Assembly: GCF_001894885.1 (NCBI RefSeq)
Contig: NZ_BCXB01000015.1
Span: forward strand, 1-64,000
DNA: 64,000 bases
Reading direction: 5' to 3'
Origin: Rhodococcus marinonascens NBRC 14363
GTDB taxonomy: Bacteria; Actinomycetota; Actinomycetes; Mycobacteriales; Mycobacteriaceae
How positions within the stretch are numbered: the stretch's first letter is position 1; every line of letters begins with the position of its first letter. The notes under the pieces were generated by a model. The model saw only the letters and a program-made list of their open reading frames with translations, had not been told where the DNA came from and ran no database searches. The translations under genes were made by a program, and so were the position numbers. Shown one piece after another: positions 18,072 to 27,390 of this stretch.

Positions 18072-20236
18072 CCGTCTAATTGTTCGATAGTCATTGTTTC
18101 GGTTACCGAGTCGTCAGCGTTGACTGTGACTACGGGCGCAGTGCGATCGAAGTGATAGACCGTCGTGTGGTTGTCTTGCAGTCGGATCGACCAGAGCGGG
18201 CTACTGCGAAACTGGTCCTCGAATTCCGCCACCGCTCCCGGAGAGAAGTAGCGGTAGTAGTTGACAGCATCATTCGCCTGCTCGGTGAACACGAAATAAG
18301 TTTCTGCACTACTTGATTCAGCAGACAGAGTGATGTCTTCGAACTGATTGGTGTCGGGGAATCCCTTGGCGAACTCCGGCCAGCGGATCACGATCGGCGC
18401 ATCGAAATCTGGATCGAACATGGCAAGTTCGGCGTAGTCGAACGTGGATCGAGTCGAGAATCCGGCCGAGTCCAGACTCGTAATCATGGCGGGACCCAGG
18501 ATGTCCGCTGACAGCTCCTCGAAAAGTTGTACTTGCGAACGGTATTCCACGATCAGCGGCCACAAACCGTAATAACCTTGCAACCCTGCGGTTGCCGCAG
18601 CGCTCAAGGTAACAGCAGCGAGGACGGCGGTCGCTCGTTCGACCGCGACGGAGCGACCGGTGCCGGTTGCTGCGTCGACGAGCAACGGGGCGATGAGGAT
18701 CGCGCACCCCGGCAGCGCGTAGAGATAGACCCGGAAGATCGCCTCGCCGCCATAATTCTGCAGAAACAGCAGAGTGAACGAACTGAACGCAATGATCACG
18801 GGGATGCCGAATGGCCTTCCCTGCCGCCACCACACGACGATGGCGACGACAGCGACCACCACCACTGCGGCGGACAGTCCGCGGCAGACGGTGGAGGTGA
18901 AGATCTTTCCGACGGAACCGGCGTACTCCACGTTGCTGGATCCGTTGTCCATAGGATTCAGCCCAGAGAACAACCCGTGAGGGAGCAAGACATACATGCG
19001 TGGGAGCAGATATCCGACGAGCATCGCCAGGTAAGGGATGGGTAGCCACCAGGGCCGGATCTGACGCGTCACGGACAGCGCGATGATGACCCCGAGTAGC
19101 CAGTACGGCGTCAGTTGATGCGTCGGGATGAGTGCAGCAAACGCAACGAGGGCAATGTAGCCGGCCTGGTGGCGGTGTCTGGAGGCGACGAGTAGCGCCA
19201 GCACGCCGACCGTCATGAGCAGTGCCAGTGCTTGGGGCGCGAAATAGTCTTGGCCCACCCAGTTGACCAATTCGATGATCATCGCCGCGGCGATCGCATG
19301 CCGAATCTCCAACCCCACCAACATCGCCAGTGCCCCGACGAGTAGCGCCAGCAGCGCGTGCATCAATGGTGCGAACCATTGAGCGGTGGCCAGCGAATCG
19401 AGGCCCGACACGTCGCCGAACCACGCGAAAGCAGTGAAGAATGCCGGCCATTCGCCGTAGACGTCGATGTCGCGCGGCGGAAGGGTCTGAAATTGCTGGA
19501 TATAGTCTACGACGCCGATGTGCTTGTAGGTCCACGTGTAGATAGGTGCTTCGGTGATCAGACTGGCCGTCGCCCGTTGTACGAGGATAGTGGCACCGAC
19601 GATGATTGCGGCAGTCGCGAGGTGGTTCTTTCGGAGTGCCCAGAGGAAGTTCCCTACGAGCACAGCCACGACGACGAGTCCCGGGCCGGTGCCCGCGGCT
19701 AGGAGGCCGAATTCGGAGTATGGCACGTCGATCAAGCCGGGCAGCAGTGCGAGCCAGACGCCCAAAGCAGCGAGGGTCCAAAGTAGGGGCCCGTTGGCGG
19801 TCGGTGTGGTTCCGCGAGGAACCGCCGGTGCGAGAGTGGCGAGACCACCGGTGTGTTGCGCATGTAAGAGTGCTGAGAAAGTCACGCCGACAGCGAGTGC
19901 CAGTAGTAGCGGGATGGGAATCCAAAGATCCCACCAACCAAGGATGGCAGTGAATCCTGTCATCATGGTCAGACCCAACACGGGTATTGCGGCGGCGACG
20001 GCAGGAGCCTGCAACCGCATCCAGGTGACCACCGCCAACCCGGGGCCGGTGAGGACGAATATGGCGAGGAGAATCGCCCGCAGCGCCGGTGGCAGTGGGG
20101 TCAGTGCGAGTACGCCGACCACAGCCGACATGAGCGCAAGGGTGTCGAAACGGGCGCCCGTCGCCGTCGGAGGCGGCTCGCCGGCGACGCTCGCAGCCTG
20201 CCTGGGTGTTTCGAGCTGAATCGTGGATCTAGTCAC
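18065..20236 (-). CDS. Large polytopic membrane protein of the polysaccharide locus
   Basis: The 723-residue protein has about 12-14 hydrophobic segments from residue 35 to roughly 560, then a C-terminal hydrophilic region of about 150 residues (YFVFTEQANDAVNYYRYFSP) probably outside the membrane. It is flanked by a GH16 enzyme, a flippase and glycosyltransferases, so a role as polysaccharide polymerase (Wzy-like) or lipid-linked glycosyltransferase is reasonable. I see no diagnostic motif, and the assignment rests on topology and context. The start is GTG 20236, overlapping the GH16 stop by eight bases. Confidence 0.7.
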   Translation of the reverse strand: MTRSTIQLETPRQAASVAGEPPPTATGARFDTLALMSAVVGVLALTPLPPALRAILLAIFVLTGPGLAVVTWMRLQAPAVAAAIPVLGLTMMTGFTAILGWWDLWIPIPLLLALAVGVTFSALLHAQHTGGLATLAPAVPRGTTPTANGPLLWTLAALGVWLALLPGLIDVPYSEFGLLAAGTGPGLVVVAVLVGNFLWALRKNHLATAAIIVGATILVQRATASLITEAPIYTWTYKHIGVVDYIQQFQTLPPRDIDVYGEWPAFFTAFAWFGDVSGLDSLATAQWFAPLMHALLALLVGALAMLVGLEIRHAIAAAMIIELVNWVGQDYFAPQALALLMTVGVLALLVASRHRHQAGYIALVAFAALIPTHQLTPYWLLGVIIALSVTRQIRPWWLPIPYLAMLVGYLLPRMYVLLPHGLFSGLNPMDNGSSNVEYAGSVGKIFTSTVCRGLSAAVVVVAVVAIVVWWRQGRPFGIPVIIAFSSFTLLFLQNYGGEAIFRVYLYALPGCAILIAPLLVDAATGTGRSVAVERATAVLAAVTLSAAATAGLQGYYGLWPLIVEYRSQVQLFEELSADILGPAMITSLDSAGFSTRSTFDYAELAMFDPDFDAPIVIRWPEFAKGFPDTNQFEDITLSAESSSAETYFVFTEQANDAVNYYRYFSPGAVAEFEDQFRSSPLWSIRLQDNHTTVYHFDRTAPVVTVNADDSVTETMTIEQLDGQ

Positions 20237-21065
20237 TTGTCACTCGCACCCAGTCGACCACCATCGCTGCAGGGAACTGGGTGGTGCCGTTGGGCTGGCC
20301 GGGCCAGTCTCCGCCGACGGCGACGTTGAGAAGCAGGAAGAAGGGCTTGTCGAACACCCACCGCTGGTTCGGTGGGAGGTTGGCGGCGAGGACCTCGCCG
20401 GACACGCTGCCATCTACGCCGAACGTGATCCGTCCGGGAGCCTTGTCCACCCAGTATGTGTGGAAGTCGTCGACGAAGGTCGTCGACACGTTGGTGGTGG
20501 GGCCAACCTGCCAGTCGCCCCCATTCACCTTCGGTCCATGCACCGTGCTGAAGAGTTGGCCGGCTTCGTTGATCGTCTCGATCACGTCGACCTCACCGCT
20601 TTCCGGCCACCCGACGCGGTTGAGGTCCGTACCGAGCAGCCAGAACGCCGGATGAATTCCCGCACCACGCGGGAGTTTGGCTCGCGCCTCCGCGCGACCG
20701 TAGACGAAGGACGTCCGCCCCTGCGTCGTCAGGCGGGCCGAGGTGTACTGGCCCCCGTCGTTCCGGGCATTGATCACCAGGTGCCCGGCACCGTCCAATG
20801 CGACGTTCGAGGGTGAAGACGTGTAGGTCTGCAGCTCGCCGTTACCCCAGCCGCCACCACCCAAGTCGTAGGACCACAGCTGAGGATTCGGCGCAGTACC
20901 GGCGGGGCCGCTGAAGTCGTCGGACATGAGGGCTTGCTGATTCGTCTGTGATTTTGCCGCCGCCGGTGGAGTCTCGGCGGGCGAACCCGCTGCCTGCGTG
21001 ATCAATACGGCGGTCACTCCGATCAGCGACGCACGCCCCATCCGGACCCATGATCGTCTACTCAT
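20229..21065 (-). CDS. Secreted glycoside hydrolase family 16 enzyme
   Basis: An N-terminal signal peptide (hydrophobic ASLIGVTAVLITQAAG) is followed by a GH16 beta-jelly-roll domain. The catalytic signature EVDVIE has Glu158 as nucleophile, Asp160 and Glu163 as acid/base. Supporting segments are WGNGELQTYT and HPAFWLLG. GH16 enzymes cut or transglycosylate beta-1,3 or beta-1,4 glucans and galactans. Inside exopolysaccharide clusters (ExoK-like) they trim chain length. ATG 21065 is preferred, eight bases after GGGAGG, over GTG 21074. It overlaps the next gene by eight bases. Confidence 0.88.
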   Translation of the reverse strand: MSRRSWVRMGRASLIGVTAVLITQAAGSPAETPPAAAKSQTNQQALMSDDFSGPAGTAPNPQLWSYDLGGGGWGNGELQTYTSSPSNVALDGAGHLVINARNDGGQYTSARLTTQGRTSFVYGRAEARAKLPRGAGIHPAFWLLGTDLNRVGWPESGEVDVIETINEAGQLFSTVHGPKVNGGDWQVGPTTNVSTTFVDDFHTYWVDKAPGRITFGVDGSVSGEVLAANLPPNQRWVFDKPFFLLLNVAVGGDWPGQPNGTTQFPAAMVVDWVRVTSD

Positions 21066-22392
21066 CTTGCCCACCTCCCGAATCGATTGCGAGAACCTTG
21101 TCGAACCTGCTTCCTTGTGGGGACCGTCTGAGCCACAGGACCACTGGGCCGATCAGCACCAACGCAGAGACTGCCTCGGCCGCGAGGTACGCCCAACCCA
21201 CACCGACGACGCCGACTACCCGCGCCCCGATCAGGGATCCGCACACAATGACCAGGGTGGACACGCAGCGCACCGCCAGCGCCAAGGTCAGTCGACGGCG
21301 AACCCGAGCCAGACCCTCATAGATTGCACCCACCACGGAGAGGGGAACGAACACCCCGGCGAGGTAGAGCAGCCCTACGCTGTTGGCCCGGTACTCGGCT
21401 CCGACCACATCGAGCATGAGTGGGCCGACGACCACCAGGCCGATTCCGCCAACGCCCGCCACAACGGCGAGGGTTCGCACCAGTCGCCGGGACAGTGACG
21501 CGACCCTGTCGGGATGGGCCGCCACTTCTGCAACGAACGGACTGACCACCAGGTGCACGGTGAGGTAGAGGGCGCTGATCATTGCCCAGGCGATCGCGAA
21601 GTACGCGTTCGCTTCGGCGCCTACCTGCGTGATCACGATCAGCGGCACTGCTAGAGGCCCGATCACCCACACGGCGGTGATGCCGAAGGACGAACGGAAG
21701 TACGACCAGAGTTCGCGGCGCGGCGGAAGGGTCGGGGTCACCAAGAACCGAGGATGTGAGCGTATCCGGCGAATCAGTGCCACCCAAAGGAATACCGCGG
21801 CCGCTGCGGCGATCGCGCCCCAAGCGAAGACGATGGATACCGCGACGTCGGTCCAGGCCAGCGCTACCAGGACGGCGAGCTTGGCCGCAGCATGAAAGGC
21901 GTTCTTCGCGGCGGACCACCGCGCCACTCCAAGGCCCGCCGCCGTCTTGTCCAGCAGCGTGAAGACGGCGAGGACCATCACCAGGATCGGGAAGCTGGCC
22001 ATCGACCAACCTGATCCGAACAGTGGGTCGCGGGGGCCGAACACCACGAGGGCGATTCCTGCCAGCGCCGAAGTGGCTACCACCAGGAGGAACCCGTGCT
22101 CGAGCAATTTGCCGGTGCGGGTACCCGCCAAGGGCAGGAATCGTTCGTACATCGTGTCGATGCTGAGTATCGACAATGTCGACAGCATCACGGCTGACGT
22201 GATCAGCGCCGACGCCACCCCGACCTCGCGCGCGGGGAACAGTCGGGCGGCCGCTGCCCAGAATATGAGTCCGAGCACCCCGGCCAGCACATTGGCGAGG
22301 ATCAGTGAGTGAGTGTTGAGGCGCAGATTCCGTTCCGCCGAGTGCTCGACGTCGGCACCCAGCGCCTCGATATTCGGGACACCGGCAGTCAC
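21058..22392 (-). CDS. Polysaccharide flippase (Wzx/MATE-like)
   Basis: The 444-residue protein has about 12-14 transmembrane helices and the organisation of polysaccharide transport proteins. The opening segment SLILANVLAGVLGLIFW is followed by AAARLFPAREVGVASALIT, typical of the polysaccharide biosynthesis/oligosaccharide flippase family. Role: moving lipid-linked repeat units across the membrane. GTG 22392 overlaps the upstream glycosyltransferase stop (GTGA). The open frame continues to 22479 but would overlap that gene. Confidence 0.82.
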   Translation of the reverse strand: MTAGVPNIEALGADVEHSAERNLRLNTHSLILANVLAGVLGLIFWAAAARLFPAREVGVASALITSAVMLSTLSILSIDTMYERFLPLAGTRTGKLLEHGFLLVVATSALAGIALVVFGPRDPLFGSGWSMASFPILVMVLAVFTLLDKTAAGLGVARWSAAKNAFHAAAKLAVLVALAWTDVAVSIVFAWGAIAAAAAVFLWVALIRRIRSHPRFLVTPTLPPRRELWSYFRSSFGITAVWVIGPLAVPLIVITQVGAEANAYFAIAWAMISALYLTVHLVVSPFVAEVAAHPDRVASLSRRLVRTLAVVAGVGGIGLVVVGPLMLDVVGAEYRANSVGLLYLAGVFVPLSVVGAIYEGLARVRRRLTLALAVRCVSTLVIVCGSLIGARVVGVVGVGWAYLAAEAVSALVLIGPVVLWLRRSPQGSRFDKVLAIDSGGGQDE

Positions 22393-23774
22393 GGCTCGCC
22401 GATCGGTTGGTACGGAGGCACGTTCGCACAAAGCGGTTCCGGCGACCGGCCCTCGCGTCGCGCTGCCCGATAGGCCCAAGGGCCCTTCACGATGGATCGC
22501 ACAGTCGTGGAACCGGTGCCCGACGGCAGAAGTGCCGCAAGATGCGCCGGCGGCGCGGTTTGGTCCGATGCGGCGCGGATGTGACGGACGAGAGCAGGCC
22601 CCCGCCGCGCTACCGTGGTTGCTGCAAGCCAGAACATCCGGGGATCACCGGCCATCTTCGCCAGCCACGCGCCCAGTCCGAGTCCGTAGCCGCGGGACTG
22701 TACGAGAAGTCCGGCGCTGTCGGCCCGATGCCGGTGCCACACGATCGCCGCCGGATCGTGAACGAGTTGTCTTCCCGAGCGCAGTATCCGGAAGAACATG
22801 TCTATGTCTTCGCCGCCGCCCGTCGGAGCCCCCGCGCCGAGCGCCTCGTCGAATCCGCCGAGTCGGCGAACCACTTCGCGGTCCACCGCGAAATTGGCAC
22901 CGGTGCCGTAGCAGCGCACCGCGAAGGGAAAAAGGGGAACATCGGCCGGAGGATGCGACCAATCGAAGATGCGACTCTGGATCGAGTCGGACCAGCCGAC
23001 GCGGCGGTCGAAGTACGCCTGTGCGGGAGTGCGGATCTCGCCGGCCGGAACCATTCCGGACACACACGCCACCGAGCGGCCTCGCCTGAATCCGTCGACG
23101 AGGGCTCGGAGCCAGTATCGATCGACGACCACGTCGTCGTCGGTGAAGGCAACGATGTCGCCGGCCGCCGCCGACAGTCCAGCGTTCCGTGCACGTGAGA
23201 GTCCCGGTCGAGGCTCATCGATCAGACGCACCCGCCGCTCTTGCAGTCCGAGCACGTAGTCACGGGTGTCGGTCGTCTCGGCGGCGTTGTCGACGACGAG
23301 TACTTCGAGATATGGATAGTCGACAGAGAGGACGGATTCGAGGGCCGTCCGCAGCATGGACACGCGGTCACGGGTGCACAACACCACACTGACGGAGACA
23401 TCAAGTTCACTGACGGAGTCACCGGGTTCATCAGCCAAGTGCCCCGAGCCGTCGAACGGGTCGCGGGTCGAGGCGCTGGCACGCACACCAGTGACCCGGT
23501 TCCTGAGTTCACCGAAGTTCACCTCGCTGTCGGATATCCCGATCTCGAGGAATCCGAGTGGGCGCCTGTCGGCGCGAACGAGTAGTCGCGCGCGGCTATA
23601 TTCCTGCGCCCCCGCCAGTCGGCATCGAACCGGCACACCCATGCGGCTCAGCCGGTCGGCGTTCTCGACGGCGTCGACCCGGACCTCGCCGATCCACAGT
23701 GCACCGTCCCAGGTCGGCTGATCGGGACTGTGCATGGCAGGACGCAGGGTCAGGCCGGGCGCGGAGGCATCCAT
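22389..23774 (-). CDS. Glycosyltransferase family 2
   Basis: A GT-A domain starts near residue 125: VSVVLCTRDRVSMLRTALES, then VVDNAAET and the metal-binding AFTDDDVVVD. A later GGGEDIDMFFRI resembles the acidic catalytic segment. The N-terminal 120 residues are an extra domain. The C-terminus has a hydrophobic stretch. The acceptor and donor sugars are unknown. The start is ATG 23774 (GGAAG upstream), overlapping the neighbouring gene by 25 bases; GTG 23813 is an alternative. Confidence 0.82.
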   Translation of the reverse strand: MDASAPGLTLRPAMHSPDQPTWDGALWIGEVRVDAVENADRLSRMGVPVRCRLAGAQEYSRARLLVRADRRPLGFLEIGISDSEVNFGELRNRVTGVRASASTRDPFDGSGHLADEPGDSVSELDVSVSVVLCTRDRVSMLRTALESVLSVDYPYLEVLVVDNAAETTDTRDYVLGLQERRVRLIDEPRPGLSRARNAGLSAAAGDIVAFTDDDVVVDRYWLRALVDGFRRGRSVACVSGMVPAGEIRTPAQAYFDRRVGWSDSIQSRIFDWSHPPADVPLFPFAVRCYGTGANFAVDREVVRRLGGFDEALGAGAPTGGGEDIDMFFRILRSGRQLVHDPAAIVWHRHRADSAGLLVQSRGYGLGLGAWLAKMAGDPRMFWLAATTVARRGPALVRHIRAASDQTAPPAHLAALLPSGTGSTTVRSIVKGPWAYRAARREGRSPEPLCANVPPYQPIGEP

Positions 23775-24787
23775 CGCTTCCAGACTCTTCGCAGTCGGAT
23801 TCCGGTCCTGCACTGAACGTATCCGGTGGCGGTGACGGAAAACCCGAGCAGCATGACGGAAGCTCGTTTAAGGCCGCCCGTAGTCATCGACGCACCTTCT
23901 CGCAGCACCGCCCGCGGAAGCACATGCATGGTGTACGCGTGCTCGCTGCGCAATGCGTTCGAGGTGCTCGTGAGTTCGGCGACGACGGCCTTCGACTTAC
24001 CCTCGTGGTGGCATCTGCTGACGAAGTAGCGCAATGTTACGCGGTCGGTCGAAACACTGTGGTGTACAAAAATATCCGGATCAAAGATGATCTGATTAGA
24101 CGTGGGGAGCCCACCGATGCGGATGCAGAGTTCGGTTTCCTCGCCGCCGACGGGAATCGTACCGACTCGTCCCACCTCGGACCTGAACCCGCCGACGACG
24201 TCGAGAACCGAGCGGCGCATCGACGTGTTGCAGCCGATCGGGTTCCGTACCCTGGCCACCTGCGTCGGCTGGCCGACGTAGCTGCAGCCGACCACCCAGT
24301 CGAACTCCCGTGGCAGCCACATGGGGCGACCTCCCGGCCAGTTCGGGACCGCGTATCCGCCCACTCCGGCGACATCACGATTCCGGTAGTGCCGCATCAG
24401 GGCCGGCGCCCATCCTGGCTCGGCGCGGGCGTCGTCGTCGACAAAGGCAATCACGTCGCCGTCCGCCACACCTATGCCGGTGTTGCGTGCCCCGGACAGT
24501 CCGCGAGCTTCGGTGTTCGTCACCACGGTTACCCGCTCGTCGGAACTGAACCGTGTGCAGGCGCGGACGAACAGTTCGTCACAATGATCGATCACCACGA
24601 TGAGCTCGAGGGTGGGCCACTGCTGACCGAGAACCGACTGCGCGGAGCGGCACAGATCGAACCAGCGCCGGGTGGTGTAGGCGCAAATGACGACTGACAG
24701 CGACTCGGCTCGGTCTGCATCGGGTTCCCCGGTCGCCCTCACGAGCGACCGTTCGGTGACAGGAAAATCAGCGGGCAACGAAATCAC
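23750..24787 (-). CDS. Glycosyltransferase family 2
   Basis: A GT-A fold is evident from LSVVICAYTTRRW near residue 30, VVIDHCDELF, GLSGARNTGIG and AFVDDDARAE (the DxD equivalent). PVGGEETELCIRI follows as the acidic segment. It resembles the neighbouring enzyme at 22389 in organisation and may be a paralogue. GTG 24787 overlaps the preceding gene end. Substrates are unknown. Confidence 0.82.
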   Translation of the reverse strand: MISLPADFPVTERSLVRATGEPDADRAESLSVVICAYTTRRWFDLCRSAQSVLGQQWPTLELIVVIDHCDELFVRACTRFSSDERVTVVTNTEARGLSGARNTGIGVADGDVIAFVDDDARAEPGWAPALMRHYRNRDVAGVGGYAVPNWPGGRPMWLPREFDWVVGCSYVGQPTQVARVRNPIGCNTSMRRSVLDVVGGFRSEVGRVGTIPVGGEETELCIRIGGLPTSNQIIFDPDIFVHHSVSTDRVTLRYFVSRCHHEGKSKAVVAELTSTSNALRSEHAYTMHVLPRAVLREGASMTTGGLKRASVMLLGFSVTATGYVQCRTGIRLRRVWKRWMPPRPA

Positions 24788-25616
24788 CGCGATACTGAGA
24801 ACGCCGAGACAAGGCCGGTCGACGGGGGAGCGAGCGCGCCTGGGCGGATCCGTCGGCCGCCCGCGACCCGTTCCGGTATTCCTTCCGGATGGTCCGGAGC
24901 ACCCGGAGTCCGTCGCGCACGACGTTGAGATTGCTCTTGCCGCTGATGCGCCGGCGCTCGAAACTCGGGACCTCGACGATGCCGAGACCGGACGCCGCGA
25001 TCCGGACGTTGATCAGCGTCTCGATCTCGAAGCCGTCACCCCAGTGCTCGACGGGTGTGTCTACCGAGGGCAGGGACATCACGGCGACGTGTCGGCGCCA
25101 GAATGCGTTGTAGCCATAGCAGAGGTCGGTGAAGGAGACAGTGAATTCCATGTTCACGATCGCGTTGAGCGCCCAATTTCCGAGTCGGCGGGTGAAGGTG
25201 ATGTCTTCGCTTCCACCCCCCGCAATGAATCGACTGCCCTTCGCGAAGTCTGCGCCGTGGACCAAGGCTTCTACGAACAGGGGGATCTCTGCAGGGTCGG
25301 TTGACCCGTCGGCGTCGATCATCACCACGATATCCGACGTGGCGCGCCTGAATCCGCATGCCAGCGCGTTTCCTTTGCCCTTGCGGGACTGCGTCACAAT
25401 CTTTGCATCGGGCCACAACTGTTGCGCAACGGCAATCGTGTCGTCGACGGAGTTTCCATCGACGAAGACGACTTCGTCTATGCCCTCAGGCATTCGTGCC
25501 GCGACGTACGGGAGATTTTTCGCCTCGTTCAGTGCCGGAATCACCACCGATACGGTGGGGTGCGTTCTCTTCGTAGGGTAGTTTTCGGGGTGTAGCTCAG
25601 TCACGTGTGTATCCAT
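24768..25616 (-). CDS. Glycosyltransferase family 2, DPM1/DPG-synthase-like
   Basis: The pattern VSVVIPALNEAKNLPYV, VDGNSVDDTIAVAQ, SRKGKGNALACGF and MIDADGSTDP is that of dolichyl/polyprenyl-phosphate sugar synthases and related processive enzymes. GDGFEIETLINVRIA and RRISGKSNLNVVRDG support this. There is no C-terminal membrane domain. It may make a polyprenyl-phosphate sugar or add a sugar to the lipid-linked unit. The start is ATG 25616; a GTG at 25625 is possible and neither has a good ribosome site. Confidence 0.82.
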   Translation of the reverse strand: MDTHVTELHPENYPTKRTHPTVSVVIPALNEAKNLPYVAARMPEGIDEVVFVDGNSVDDTIAVAQQLWPDAKIVTQSRKGKGNALACGFRRATSDIVVMIDADGSTDPAEIPLFVEALVHGADFAKGSRFIAGGGSEDITFTRRLGNWALNAIVNMEFTVSFTDLCYGYNAFWRRHVAVMSLPSVDTPVEHWGDGFEIETLINVRIAASGLGIVEVPSFERRRISGKSNLNVVRDGLRVLRTIRKEYRNGSRAADGSAQARSLPRRPALSRRSQYRGDFVAR

Positions 25617-25739
25617 GGCACTCACGTCCGTTACGTCTCAGGGGCTTTCAGATGCCCGCATTGGATGTAGAAGTTCTGGTTCGGTCCGAAATCGTGTCTC
25701 GAGTTCGCCGGCCAGCGGTGAACTATGTTTTGCGCGTAG

Positions 25740-26696
25740 TCATCCGGGCCGTTCTTGTCGTTTTGTTGAACGGAGTGCGCGTCGTTTCCGTGAGGCGCGA
25801 AGCGAACTCAGGGTGAAGAGCAGGCTTCTGCGCAGTTGCATGTCATATGAATTGATGCGGCCGAGCACGCGATCGGAACGCGGGATGTGCCATTCTGGAT
25901 TGTCGGTCAGCCCGCGCGTGAACTCGAGTTGTTGGGCGAGTTGCGAACGAGCCGGGGTCAGTGCGGTCGTCGAACCGCTGCTGATACGGAATGAGGCGAG
26001 TGTGCGCGGTACACCGACGAAGTCACCCTTTCGTATCATCCGAGACCACAGATCAAGCTCCATGGGGAACAGTAGTTCGCCCCGGAATCCCCCGCACCGA
26101 TCGAAGGCGTCGCGCCGGAACATTGCGGCCACAGGTGGGCCGATCGGATTGCTGCCACTTCGGACGATTCGCCGAACGACGGGCCGCCCCGAATGCCTCC
26201 CCGCGATCCCACCGAGTCCACGCGCGGGTCGCAGCAGCCCGCCTTCGTCGTCGATGAAATCCGTGCGGCCGGAAACCAGTACCACGTCGGAATCTGCCTC
26301 GAGCACTGCGGCTTGCGCCCCGACGCAGTCCGGCTCGAGGGTGTCGTCGGCGCAGATCAGTTTGACGAATCGTCCCCTGGTCTGGCGTACCACGAAATTG
26401 AAGTTGTCGACCATCGATAGGGTCGTTGCGTTACGGATCACCTGGATGCGGTCGTCGCCCAGGCTCTCCAGTATTTCTCGGGTGCCGTCCGAACTGTTGT
26501 TGTCGACGATCACGACCTCGAAGTCCGTGAACGTCTGCGCCAGCACACTGGCGATAGTCGCTTCCAGATGACGCTCCGCCTGGAAGGCGGGAATACACAA
26601 CGAGACCGGAGGTGGGCGGTTCCGATCCGTATCGGGTCCGCCTGTTGAAGACACCTCGCGCCTATTCAGTTGCGAGACGTCCGATTTCGCCACCAT
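25740..26696 (-). CDS. Glycosyltransferase family 2, first gene of the polysaccharide locus
   Basis: The GT-A motifs are VSLCIPAFQAERHLEATI near residue 31, DNNSSDGTREIL, and the acidic ICADDTLEP. FPMELDLWSRMIRKG is the likely acceptor-side segment. The basic C-terminus ends RASRKRRALRSTKRQ. The start is ATG 26696, six bases after GGGAG, in the conserved leader block. It is probably the first gene of the minus-strand operon. Substrates are unknown. Confidence 0.83.
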   Translation of the reverse strand: MVAKSDVSQLNRREVSSTGGPDTDRNRPPPVSLCIPAFQAERHLEATIASVLAQTFTDFEVVIVDNNSSDGTREILESLGDDRIQVIRNATTLSMVDNFNFVVRQTRGRFVKLICADDTLEPDCVGAQAAVLEADSDVVLVSGRTDFIDDEGGLLRPARGLGGIAGRHSGRPVVRRIVRSGSNPIGPPVAAMFRRDAFDRCGGFRGELLFPMELDLWSRMIRKGDFVGVPRTLASFRISSGSTTALTPARSQLAQQLEFTRGLTDNPEWHIPRSDRVLGRINSYDMQLRRSLLFTLSSLRASRKRRALRSTKRQERPG

Positions 26697-26822
26697 GCTG
26701 ATCTCCCGCCCCGGCCGTGCCGGCCTGCCTCGGCCACAGCATCACGCAGATTGCGCTCTCATCACCCGACCGCACATAGTGATTCATGCACAGCCGCGAA
26801 GATTGCCGTGGGTAGCGTTCCC

Positions 26823-26890
26823 GGCTTGGGGTCCGATCAGACCAGTGTTCCACATTTGAAGGTAAAAACAAACCCATGCCCCGGTATTGT
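26823..26890 (-). promoter_or_regulatory. Conserved 68-nt leader element, copy B
   Basis: This is the partner of copy A at 18004-18071. The strongest shared stretches, in minus-strand sense, are acaata at the start, then atgtggaa, actgg, and tgatcgga near the end. It lies about 130 bases before the first glycosyltransferase gene. Confidence 0.5.
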
Positions 26891-27325
26891 AAGAGTTAGT
26901 TCACTACGAGTGGGTTCTGCTGTAGTTGAACTACCTGCCTCTGGAGCGATCGATCCCGAAAGTTGCTGACCCACAACACCGAATCTGGTGCAAGTGGTCT
27001 CGCCGATTCCGGCGGACGTCGGCTTACATGACTCGTCCTAGTCTCAACATCAGGTAAACTTTTGCGCTGAAACTTGATCCAACAAGTGTCCAAGTCTCCA
27101 GAAGGTGGACTGCGTAAGAAGAGTGGTTGCAGGAAATCGATGCATTTAGGCTGCGGTAATTACGGACTGTCGAGTGGGAACTGTAGCGGGCGACGGTAGC
27201 GACCGGCGGAAGAGTTCCGGTATGCCATGTTGCCGGTGTGCCATGTTGACGGAAATTCGCGGGGTGACGGCAGAGTGGTTCGATGTGCACCGGACAGCGT
27301 CAGTTGCGCATGAGCGGGGGCCGCG

Positions 27326-27346
27326 AGAATTGTTTGGACAAATTCT
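27326..27346 (+). promoter_or_regulatory. furA: Possible FurA operator
   Basis: An AT-rich near-palindrome (agaattgt, ttgg, acaaattct) lies 45 bases before the furA start. Actinobacterial FurA proteins repress furA-katG from an AT-rich upstream site, so this is a candidate. Position and symmetry are the only support. Confidence 0.4.
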
Positions 27347-27390
27347 TGGCTGAGTCCAGAAAAGTGCGCCATAGTGGAGGGGTGCTGTCG

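Larger units (their letters stand above)
26697..27390. other. Divergent intergenic region between polysaccharide locus and furA
   Basis: This 690-base region should hold promoters for both directions. Recognised pieces are the leader element copy B (26823-26890), a ribosome site for the 26696 gene, a direct repeat tgccatgttg(c/a)cgg at 27223-27236 and 27239-27252, and the AT-rich dyad ahead of furA. GC content is lower than in the flanking genes. No gene is seen. Confidence 0.6.

Noticed and set aside
18318..19937. 539-codon minus-strand frame within the large membrane protein gene
   Set aside because: Arg/His-rich translation typical of a frame-shifted GC-rich gene; the membrane protein frame has coherent hydrophobic segments.
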